A stretch of DNA of 64,000 bases. It comes from Ignavibacteriota bacterium. Its GTDB lineage: Bacteria > Bacteroidota > Ignavibacteria > Ignavibacteriales > Melioribacteraceae. Both the position numbers and the translations under genes were made by a program. The notes beneath the pieces are model-generated. The model had not been told where the DNA came from and did not search any database. It saw only the letters and a list, made by a program, of their open reading frames with translations. Below are positions 9,929 through 17,669 of this stretch, piece after piece. The DNA lies in the NCBI GenBank assembly GCA_002698995.1, contig PAAX01000012.1, positions 124,001-188,000 of the forward strand, read 5' to 3'. Position 1 is the stretch's first letter, and each line of letters starts with the position of its first letter.

Positions 9929-10327
9929 ATGAAGACCAAAATACTTATTATTGAAGACAATGAACAAAATATGTATATGCTTTCTTTTCTTTTGGAAAGT
10001 GAAAATTATGAAGTAATAAAAGCATACAGCGGTGCAGAAGGAATTAAAGCAGTACAAAGATACGAACCTCACATAATTCTTCTTGATATCCAACTTCCTG
10101 AATTGGACGGATATGCGGTGGCTAAAAAATTAAGAGAAGAAGAAAAAAGTAAAGATATTCCCATTATAGTTGTTACTTCTTATGCAATGCCGGGGGATAA
10201 AGAAAAAGCTATGGAATCGGGGGCAACTGGATATATAGAAAAACCGATTAATCCTGACACATTTATTTCTGAAATGAATTCATTCTTACCAAAAGATTTT
10301 TTAGACAAAAGAGAAAGCAAATTATGA
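9929..10327 (+). CDS. Single-domain response regulator (REC only)
   Basis: 132 residues, essentially one receiver domain. Acidic pocket at IIEDNEQN, phosphoacceptor Asp53 in IILLDIQLP, Thr/Ser switch at VVTSYAM and Lys in IEKPI are all in place. There is no output domain, so it acts by protein contact or in a phosphorelay, like CheY or DivK. It lies between the YfiR kinase (20-base gap) and the REC-PAS kinase (4-base ATGA overlap), and is the likely phosphorylation target of one or both. Confidence 0.93.
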   Translation: MKTKILIIEDNEQNMYMLSFLLESENYEVIKAYSGAEGIKAVQRYEPHIILLDIQLPELDGYAVAKKLREEEKSKDIPIIVVTSYAMPGDKEKAMESGATGYIEKPINPDTFISEMNSFLPKDFLDKRESKL

Positions 10328-12006
10328 AAATTTTAATTGTAGATGATAAGAAAGAGAACCTCTATTTTCTCGAAACATTACTAAACGGAATTGGATACGA
10401 AACAATTTCGGCTAATAATGGAGCCGAAGCTATTGACTTGGCAAAAAAATCAGATATTCAGCTTATAATTTCTGATATACTTATGCCTGTTATGGATGGA
10501 TTTACATTCTGCAGAAATTGTAAGAAAAATGAAAATCTAAAAAACATTCCGTTCGTATTTTATACCGCAACATACACCGAACCAAAAGATAAGGAGTTTG
10601 CTCTTAGTCTTGGTGCCGTTAAATATATTTTAAAACCGCAGGAACCGGACGTTTTTATTGAAATAATTGAGGAAGTACTGAATGATGTGAATTCAGATAA
10701 AATCAAAAATATACCGAATGACGGAGTTTCTGAAGATGTAGTTCTTAGAGAATACAATTCTGTTCTAGTAAACAAGCTGGAAGATAAAATGAGGCAGGCG
10801 GAACAGAAAGAAATAGAACTAAAAGAATATGTTGTTAAACTTGAAAAAACAATTGAAGAAAGAGAAAAAGCCGAAAAAGAATTAGGTAGAAGTGAACTGA
10901 AATATAAAAAGCTTTATGACGGTATGATGGATGGATTTGTTATTACTACAATTGAAGGAAAAATACTTGAGTTTAATAACGCTTTTACCTCGATGCTTAT
11001 GTATGATGATGATGATGAATTGAAATCAAAAAATATAAATGATCTTACTCCCGCGAAATGGCATGATGAAGAAAAGAGGATTTTCGAAAATCAAGTTTTT
11101 GGTTCTGGATATTCTGAAACTTATGAAAAAGAGATGATAAAAAAAGATGGTTCAATTTTTCCGGTTGAATTAAGAACGTATTTAATAGTAAATGAAAAAA
11201 ATGAAAAAGAAGGAATGTGGGCAATAATAAAGGATATAACCGAACGAAAAAAAATAGAATTAATGACTCAAAAATTAAATGAAGAACTAGAACAGAGAGT
11301 TAAAGAAAGAACAAGTCAGCTTAAAATTTTGAATCAAGAATTGGAAGCCTTCAGTTATTCTGTTTCTCATGATCTTAGAACGCCATTAAGAATAATTTCG
11401 GGGTATTCAAAAATTTTATTTGAAGAATACGCGAATGAACTTTCTGATGATGCAAAAACTCTACTTGAAGGAATTACAAAAAACACAAACAATATGAGCT
11501 GTTTGATTGATGATCTTCTTGAATTTTCAAAACTAAACAGAAAAGAAGTGGCATTAACAGAAATTAATTTTGAGAAAATTTTCAAAGAGGTATTTAACGA
11601 AATTCCAGGTTCGGCAATCAAGGATAAAGTAAAAATAAACATCTCTAAACTACCCGTTGTTAAAGGGGATAAAGCACTTCTTAAACAAGTTGCAGCAAAT
11701 CTTATATCTAATGCGGTCAAGTTTTCAAGTAAAGTTGAAAATCCGGAAATTAATATTTCCGCGGTTACTGAAAATAGTATGGCGGTTTTCTGTATTAAAG
11801 ATAATGGCGTTGGGTTTGATATGAATTATTCCGGCAAACTATTCGGGGTCTTTCAGAGATTACATAAACAAAACGAATATGAAGGAACCGGAGTGGGACT
11901 TGCAATAGTTAAAAGAATAATAAACCGACACGGCGGCAAAGTATGGGCGGAGTCCGAACTTAATAATGGTTCTTCATTTTATTTTTCTTTACCCCTCTTT
12001 AAATAG
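10324..12006 (+). CDS. REC-PAS hybrid histidine kinase
   Basis: 560 residues, cytoplasmic with no membrane segment. The order is receiver (1-120, Asp51 in LIISDILMP), coiled coil (about 150-190), PAS (about 195-310), second coiled coil (EELEQRVKERTSQLK), HisKA with His349 in SYSVSHDLRTPLR, and HATPase ending at residue 560. The HisKA subtype (FSYSVSHDLRTPLR) is that found in bacteriophytochrome-like kinases, though no chromophore domain is present. It overlaps the preceding receiver gene by 4 bases. Having its receiver at the N-terminus suggests that it is itself controlled by phosphorylation from the upstream kinase. Confidence 0.92.
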   Translation: MKILIVDDKKENLYFLETLLNGIGYETISANNGAEAIDLAKKSDIQLIISDILMPVMDGFTFCRNCKKNENLKNIPFVFYTATYTEPKDKEFALSLGAVKYILKPQEPDVFIEIIEEVLNDVNSDKIKNIPNDGVSEDVVLREYNSVLVNKLEDKMRQAEQKEIELKEYVVKLEKTIEEREKAEKELGRSELKYKKLYDGMMDGFVITTIEGKILEFNNAFTSMLMYDDDDELKSKNINDLTPAKWHDEEKRIFENQVFGSGYSETYEKEMIKKDGSIFPVELRTYLIVNEKNEKEGMWAIIKDITERKKIELMTQKLNEELEQRVKERTSQLKILNQELEAFSYSVSHDLRTPLRIISGYSKILFEEYANELSDDAKTLLEGITKNTNNMSCLIDDLLEFSKLNRKEVALTEINFEKIFKEVFNEIPGSAIKDKVKINISKLPVVKGDKALLKQVAANLISNAVKFSSKVENPEINISAVTENSMAVFCIKDNGVGFDMNYSGKLFGVFQRLHKQNEYEGTGVGLAIVKRIINRHGGKVWAESELNNGSSFYFSLPLFK

Positions 12007-12122
12007 ATTTAGTAAATAATCATTAAAGAAGCAGTTAAGTTAAATAAACGGTTTATAAGTAATGTGTAAGACGGTGTATGTAGATTTTTTCCAGGATTAA
12101 AAAAATATTAAAAGGCAGAATA

Positions 12123-13184
12123 ATGGTTGAGATTTATAAAGAAACCGGCAGAATGATTAAGGATATAGATGATTCATTTTTTAATGCAATCTTACAAAAG
12201 CAGTTTGAATACCAGCCCGAGTTAAAAGAGAGGTACAATTCAAAGCAAATTCAAAAGTATATTGACGATACAAAATATCATTTGAGTTATTTATCTGAAG
12301 CGATAACTAACAACAGACAAGTTTTGTTTAATGAATATCTGGCATGGATCAAAATATATTTTAATGGACTACCGGTAACCGATGACGAAATTATATTAAA
12401 TTTTCTACTTGTTAGAGATGGACTTAAAGAAATACTTCCCAACGAAATGTCGAACATATCATCAAAATTTATCAATACGGGAATTGAATATTACAAATCA
12501 AAGCCGCCGTTACTACCCAGTTTTATAACGGATGAAAATCCATTTAAAGAGTTGGCACAAAACTATCTTAGTTTTCTGGTTAACGGCGATAAAAATTCTG
12601 CACATCAATTAATAATGAAAAGTGTTGAAAACAAAACTTCAATTAAGGACTTATATTTAAATGTTTTTCAAGTAACACAAAAAGAGACCGGAAGATTGTG
12701 GCAGTTAAGCAGAATTACAGTTGCACAAGAACATTTTATAACAGCAGCAACCCAGCTAATAATGGCTCAGCTGTATCCTTATCTTTTTACTACAGAACTA
12801 AAAAATTATAAAGTGATTGTAAGTTGTGTTGAAGGAGAACTTCATGAGATAGGAGCAAGAATGGTTGCAGATATTTTTGAAATGGAGGGCTGGAATTCAT
12901 ATTACTTCGGAGCTAATACATCAATAGATAATTTAATAGATAACATAAAAAAACATCAACCGAATATTGTTGCGATCTCTGCTACTATGATTTTCAATAT
13001 TTCTACAGTTTCAAAAATTATTCAAACTATTAGAAAATTTGATTCTTTAAAAAAAATAAAAATTCTTGTTGGGGGTTATCCTTTCTTAATTGCAGAAGAT
13101 TTATGGAAAGATATTGGTGCAGATGGATTTGCTTCCGATGCTCTTGCGGCAGTTGAAATTGCAGAAAGATTTTTAAATCAATAA
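12123..13184 (+). CDS. Cobalamin-binding protein, candidate B12-dependent photoreceptor (CarH-like sensor without DNA-binding domain)
   Basis: 353 residues. Residues 1-150 are helical and not assigned (perhaps RsbRD_N-like). Residues 155-225 form the helix-bundle cap of B12 proteins, and 225-353 the Rossmann-like B12-binding domain. Seen directly: E239-L-H241-E-I-G244, a variant of the DxHxxG motif that supplies the lower axial His; SATM for the SxL position; and VGGYPF. The cap carries Trp193, nine residues, then Glu203-His204. This exact Wx9EH spacing marks the adenosylcobalamin-binding cap of CarH-type light sensors. There is no MerR domain. The gene ends 9 bases before a histidine kinase, the probable output partner. 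Methionine-synthase-like or corrinoid methyltransferase roles are less likely, because no partner methyltransferase is nearby. Confidence 0.85.
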   Translation: MVEIYKETGRMIKDIDDSFFNAILQKQFEYQPELKERYNSKQIQKYIDDTKYHLSYLSEAITNNRQVLFNEYLAWIKIYFNGLPVTDDEIILNFLLVRDGLKEILPNEMSNISSKFINTGIEYYKSKPPLLPSFITDENPFKELAQNYLSFLVNGDKNSAHQLIMKSVENKTSIKDLYLNVFQVTQKETGRLWQLSRITVAQEHFITAATQLIMAQLYPYLFTTELKNYKVIVSCVEGELHEIGARMVADIFEMEGWNSYYFGANTSIDNLIDNIKKHQPNIVAISATMIFNISTVSKIIQTIRKFDSLKKIKILVGGYPFLIAEDLWKDIGADGFASDALAAVEIAERFLNQ

Positions 13185-13193
13185 GGCTGAGTT

Positions 13194-14384
13194 ATGATTT
13201 ATACAGATGAAGGAATTTTGGTTTCATGTTCAAATGAAGGAAGAATAACTAATGTTTATTTTAACAAAACCGAGATTAAAACCGAGGACGTAATTCAAAA
13301 ATTATTGCCGGAATTATTCAGAGAAGATTATATAACAAAAGCCTTAAACTTTTTTATGAAAGTTAAAGAAGATTCTGCATCGTTCGGCTGGGAGTTTTTT
13401 CTAAATCCAAATATTATTAATGAACCCTTTTATTTTAGCGGCGCCGTAGTTGATAAAGACATTTTAATATTTGGTTCTAAATCAAAGGTGGACTTTAATA
13501 AATTTATAACTGGAATGATGCTCTTAAATAATGAGCAAATCAATAAGATAAGAGAACTGGAAAAAGAGAGAAAAGAACTTTCCGTTAGTAATGAAATGCT
13601 TGATGTAAAACACTTTAATGAACTGAGCCGATTAAATAATGAACTTGTATCTATTCAAAGAGAACTTACCAAAAAGAATTTAGAACTTGCCGAACTGGAT
13701 AAAATTAAAAACCAGTTTATCGGAATGGCAGCACATGATTTGAGAAATCCCCTTGGAAGTATTTTTATTTATACAGAGTTTCTTGAAGAAGAAAAAGAAT
13801 CTTTTACCGAAGAACAATTGGAATTTCTAAATTCAATAAAAACTCAAAGTTCGTTTATGCTTAATCTTTTAAATGAATTGCTTGATGTCGTATCAATTGA
13901 ATCAGGTAAAGTTCAGCTTAATTTGGAAAGTGCTGATATAATAAAGTGTATTTCTCACAATTTGCACCTTAACAAAGCACTTGCCGATAAGAAACAAATT
14001 AAAATTGAATTTGAAACAAAAATTAATTCATGCTTCTTTAATTTTGATAAAGTTAAAATGGAGCAGGTACTTTCTAATCTTATTACTAATGCAATTAAAT
14101 ATTCAAACAGCAGCACAACAATTACCGTATCACTTTCTAAATTAAAAAACGATTTATTGATTGCTGTTAAAGATGAAGGACAAGGGATTGCTTCCAATGA
14201 GTTGGATAAACTATTTAAACCATTTCAGAGAACAAGCGCAAAAACTACTGCCGGAGAAAAAAGCACAGGACTGGGACTTTTTATTGTTAAAAGAATTGTA
14301 GAAGCTCACAATGGAAAAATTTGGGCAGAAAGTAAAGTCGGAGTTGGATCAACATTTAAATTTGCTTTACCGATAAACAATTAA
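13194..14384 (+). CDS. Soluble histidine kinase paired with the B12-binding protein
   Basis: 396 residues, no membrane segment. Residues 1-115 form an unassigned input region (possibly a degenerate PAS). A coiled coil covers about 118-172. HisKA has His181 in GMAAHDLRNPLGS. The HATPase is complete (SNLITNAIKYS, DEGQGI, STGLGLFIVKR). The start follows the cobalamin protein stop by 9 bases, and the same AAGGCTGA-type leader precedes this ATG as precedes the TonB receptor at 5568. The kinase has no receiver or DNA-binding domain, so a partner such as the receiver proteins at 9929 or 17217 would be needed. A role as output of light or cobalamin sensing is inferred from the pairing. Confidence 0.88.
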   Translation: MIYTDEGILVSCSNEGRITNVYFNKTEIKTEDVIQKLLPELFREDYITKALNFFMKVKEDSASFGWEFFLNPNIINEPFYFSGAVVDKDILIFGSKSKVDFNKFITGMMLLNNEQINKIRELEKERKELSVSNEMLDVKHFNELSRLNNELVSIQRELTKKNLELAELDKIKNQFIGMAAHDLRNPLGSIFIYTEFLEEEKESFTEEQLEFLNSIKTQSSFMLNLLNELLDVVSIESGKVQLNLESADIIKCISHNLHLNKALADKKQIKIEFETKINSCFFNFDKVKMEQVLSNLITNAIKYSNSSTTITVSLSKLKNDLLIAVKDEGQGIASNELDKLFKPFQRTSAKTTAGEKSTGLGLFIVKRIVEAHNGKIWAESKVGVGSTFKFALPINN

Positions 14385-14498
14385 TGATTAATTATGACGA
14401 ACTAAGGGATTTATAATCAATCAAGGAATATAAAAACTAAAAAATCAGCAGAAAAACTCGATAATAAAAGTCTAAAATACCTGCATAAAAATAAAACG

Positions 14499-14527
14499 CA
14501 AAAGTCTTTGATTTAATCGGACTTTTG
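14499..14527. repeat. 8-base inverted repeat between kinase genes
   Basis: CAAAAGTC (14499-14506) and GACTTTTG (14520-14527) can pair around a 13-base loop in the 221-base gap between two kinase genes. No U-tract follows, so it is not a convincing terminator; it could be an operator for the downstream gene. The rest of the gap shows nothing clear. Confidence 0.3.
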
Positions 14528-14605
14528 GTATAAATTAAAATTGTAATAATAGAATAAGAAGTGATTGACCGCAAACACTCATTATGCGGGGAAAAGAGGT
14601 AAAGA

Positions 14606-17203
14606 ATGAGTAATGAATTAAGAGTTCTTTTAGTTGAGGATAACGAAGATGATGAAAGATTATTAAGTTTTGAACTGAAAAAATCATATCAGCTTACACT
14701 TAAAAGAGTAGAAACAAAAGAAGATTACCTTACCCAAATTAAAGAGTTCAATCCAAAAATAATTATCTCAGATTATAACCTTCCGTCATTTAACGGAATT
14801 GAAGCATTAAATATCAGGCAAATGGAAGTCCCATTAACTCCATTCATTCTTGTTACAGGCTCAATTAATGAAACAACGGCTGTTGAATGTATGAAAGCGG
14901 GAGCAGATGATTATATTCTTAAAGAACATCTAAACAGATTAATTCCATCAATCGAATCTGCAATTGAAAAGAAAGAAAATCAAAAAACAAAAATTAGTGC
15001 GTTGGATGCATTAAAGAAAAGTGAAGAAACATTCTTAAATATTTTCAATAATTCTGTTGTTGCAATTTATGTAATAAATAAGGAAGGAAAATTTTTAGAT
15101 GTTAATCAAGCAGCATTGGATTTTTATCTATGTGAAAGAGAAGATTTAATAGGAAAGAATTTTTCAGTAGTCGATGCTGACGGAAAAAATAATTTGAATA
15201 AAATATCCGAATTGATGAAACTTTGCATGAGCGGTATTCCACAGCAATTTGAATTTTGGGCTAAAAAGAAAAATGGTGTAATCTTTCCTAAAACGGTAAA
15301 GGTAGAAAAAGGATCATACTTTGGCAAGACAGTAATATTTGCTTACGCTATTGATATAACCGAAAGAAAAAAGGCAGAAGAGACATTAAAGGAAAGTGAA
15401 GCATTTCAAAAAGCCTTAATTGAAAGCTCTCCCCTTCCTTTTATTAGTATTGACTTACAAGGAAATGTTGTTACATGGAATGAAGCAGCGGAAAAAGTAT
15501 TTGGCTGGACTGAAGAAGAAGTAATTGGAAAACCAAATCCAATTATTCCTCCCGATAAAAGTGAAGAGTTTAAAAGTTTATCAAAGTTTGTGCTTGAAGG
15601 AAATAGTTTCTCAGGTAAGGAATTAAAAAGAATAAGAAAAGACGGCGGATTAATTTCAATAAGTTTATCAACCGCACCGATTTATAATTCCGAAAACAAA
15701 ATTATTGGTGTAATGGCTTCCGCAGAAGATATTACGGAAAAGAAAAAGAATGATGAACAGTTACGGCTGCTAAGTACTTCCGTAGAACAAAGTCCCGTTG
15801 GAAAAGTAATTACCGATCCGCAAGGAATAATTTTGTATGTAAATAACAGCTTCTGCAAAATTTCCGGATACTCAAGAGAAGAAGTGATTGGAAAAAATCC
15901 AAGAATTCTTCAGTCCGGTTATCATCCAAAAGAATTTTATGAAAAGTTTTGGAACACAATTCTTTCAGGTAAAACTTGGGAAGGTGAATTTAGAAATAAA
16001 AGAAAAAACGGCGAGTTATATTGGGAATCAGCTGTTATCTCTCCGATAATAAACGAGGAAGGAGACATTACTCATTTTATAGAAGTTAAAGAGGATATTA
16101 CCGAAAAAAGAAGAATTGAAAAACTAATCAGATCTCAGAATGAACTATTGAATGTAATGTTTGAAAATATCCCTGTTATCCTTTGGAGATCCGATCCACA
16201 GATAAATACGGTTTGGTATAACAAAGAGTTTTCGAAAAAAATAGGGTGGGAAACAAAAGCAACATCCAACATAAATTACATGTTGGAAAAATGTTATCCC
16301 GATCCTGATTATAGAAAATCGGTTGTTGCCTTTATGGAAAAGGCAGATTCGAGCTGGAAAGAATTTGTATTAACTAACTGCGAGGGAAGAAGAGTTCCAT
16401 GTTTGTGGTCAAATATAAAACTAAAAGACGGCTCGTTGATAGGAATAGGAATTGATTTAACAGATAGAAAAGAATATGAAAGAGATTTGATTGAAGCGAA
16501 AGAGAAAGCAGAGTCTGCAGACAAATTAAAAACAGAATTTCTCGCTCAAATGTCGCATGAAATTAGAACCCCGATAAATGCCGTGATAGGAAATCATAAT
16601 TTATTAAGAGAATTAGTAGGAAAAGAATTCTTAGACGAATACATTGATATATTTACCGGAATTGAATCTGCTTCACGCAGAATAATTAGAACAATCGATT
16701 TAATACTTAATATGGCTGAAATCCAGTCAGGAAGCTACCTTCCCGACTTTTCAGAGATTAATTTAGAAAAAGGAGTATTTGATAGATTGATTAAGGAATT
16801 TAAAATTCCAGCCGAATTAAAAAAGTTAGATTTGGTATTTGAAAGCGAAATTGATAATCCGGTTATTGTTGGGGATGAATACAGCATTATTCAAATTTTT
16901 TCAAACGTTATTGATAATGCAGTTAAATATACCAACAAAGGAAAAGTTAAAATAAAAATTTGTTCAGATCTCAATAGAATTATAGTTGAAATTTCCGACA
17001 CCGGAATTGGAATAAGCAAAGAATTTATGGAAAATCTATTTGATGCCTTTGCACAAGAAGAAGCCGGTTATTCCAGATCTTATGATGGAAACGGTTTGGG
17101 ACTTGCGCTGGTTAAAAAATACTGCGAGCTTAACAGCGCACATATAGAAGCTGAAAGTGAAAAGAATGTTGGTTCAACATTCAGAGTTATATTTAATAAA
17201 TGA
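14606..17203 (+). CDS. REC-PAS(x4) hybrid histidine kinase
   Basis: 865 residues, soluble. A receiver (5-120, Asp56 in IIISDYNLP) is followed by four PAS domains (about 133-250, 262-380, 385-505 and 512-620). HisKA has His651 in AQMSHEIRTPINAV, and the HATPase (about 745-865) ends in GNGLGLALVKKY. The third PAS has GKNPRILQ where LOV domains have a flavin-binding Cys, so it is not a LOV photosensor. An AGAGG ribosome site precedes the ATG. The TGA stop is the first part of the TGAGGAG that serves as ribosome site for the next receiver gene, so the two are translationally coupled. Signals for the PAS domains are unknown. Confidence 0.92.
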   Translation: MSNELRVLLVEDNEDDERLLSFELKKSYQLTLKRVETKEDYLTQIKEFNPKIIISDYNLPSFNGIEALNIRQMEVPLTPFILVTGSINETTAVECMKAGADDYILKEHLNRLIPSIESAIEKKENQKTKISALDALKKSEETFLNIFNNSVVAIYVINKEGKFLDVNQAALDFYLCEREDLIGKNFSVVDADGKNNLNKISELMKLCMSGIPQQFEFWAKKKNGVIFPKTVKVEKGSYFGKTVIFAYAIDITERKKAEETLKESEAFQKALIESSPLPFISIDLQGNVVTWNEAAEKVFGWTEEEVIGKPNPIIPPDKSEEFKSLSKFVLEGNSFSGKELKRIRKDGGLISISLSTAPIYNSENKIIGVMASAEDITEKKKNDEQLRLLSTSVEQSPVGKVITDPQGIILYVNNSFCKISGYSREEVIGKNPRILQSGYHPKEFYEKFWNTILSGKTWEGEFRNKRKNGELYWESAVISPIINEEGDITHFIEVKEDITEKRRIEKLIRSQNELLNVMFENIPVILWRSDPQINTVWYNKEFSKKIGWETKATSNINYMLEKCYPDPDYRKSVVAFMEKADSSWKEFVLTNCEGRRVPCLWSNIKLKDGSLIGIGIDLTDRKEYERDLIEAKEKAESADKLKTEFLAQMSHEIRTPINAVIGNHNLLRELVGKEFLDEYIDIFTGIESASRRIIRTIDLILNMAEIQSGSYLPDFSEINLEKGVFDRLIKEFKIPAELKKLDLVFESEIDNPVIVGDEYSIIQIFSNVIDNAVKYTNKGKVKIKICSDLNRIIVEISDTGIGISKEFMENLFDAFAQEEAGYSRSYDGNGLGLALVKKYCELNSAHIEAESEKNVGSTFRVIFNK

Positions 17204-17216
17204 GGAGCAGATTAAT

Positions 17217-17591
17217 TTGTATAAAATGATAGTTATTGAAGATGATGAACTTTGGCTCGGCTCATTAAAAAGAATTTTTGAGAAAACTTATTATGTTGAT
17301 TTGTGTAAATCTGCCGAAGAATTTTTAGCGAAGTATTTTAATAATCATTATGATATAATAATTATGGATATTTCTCTAAGAGGGAGTATCGATGGGTTGG
17401 AGCTTACGAAAAAATTAAAACAAAACTCCCCGCATTCAAATACACCTATTATCTGTTTAACTGCACATGCTTTAACTAAGGATGCAAGAAATGCAAAAGA
17501 AGCCGGAGTTGATCTATATATAAGAAAACCAGTTCCTATTGAATATCTAAAAGAAACAGTTCATAATTTAATAATGGAAAAGACAGTTTGA
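17217..17591 (+). CDS. Single-domain response regulator (REC only), TTG start
   Basis: About 124 residues, one receiver domain: acidic pair in VIEDDE, phosphoacceptor Asp51 in DIIIMDISL, switch Thr in CLTAHA, Lys in IRKPV. The longer in-frame ATG at 17157 lies within the previous gene and would add 20 residues unlike a receiver. The TTG at 17217 sits 9 bases after GAGGAG (17202-17207), so it is the better start; an ATG at 17226 is the alternative. It is the presumed partner of the PAS kinase just upstream. The transcript ends at the hairpin at 17621-17647. Confidence 0.88.
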   Translation: MYKMIVIEDDELWLGSLKRIFEKTYYVDLCKSAEEFLAKYFNNHYDIIIMDISLRGSIDGLELTKKLKQNSPHSNTPIICLTAHALTKDARNAKEAGVDLYIRKPVPIEYLKETVHNLIMEKTV

Positions 17592-17620
17592 GGGGAACAA
17601 AGAGTTTTATAAAATAAAAA

Positions 17621-17647
17621 AGGCTGATTTCAAATCAGCCTTTTTTT
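17621..17647. terminator. Bidirectional terminator between convergent genes
   Basis: GGCTGAT (17621-17627) pairs with ATCAGCC (17633-17639), extendable to a nearly perfect palindrome. It is flanked by A6 on the left and T8 on the right, so it can terminate the receiver gene on the plus strand and the PpiD-like gene on the minus strand. Confidence 0.88.
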
Positions 17648-17669
17648 TAACTACTATCAAATAATTAAA

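Noticed and set aside
14606-17203. LOV light-sensing domain in the third PAS
   Set aside because: The position of the flavin-reacting Cys is Pro-Arg (GKNPRILQ), so no photochemistry is expected.
17157-17216. Longer start for the receiver gene
   Set aside because: It lies inside the previous gene; the TTG at 17217 has a good ribosome site.
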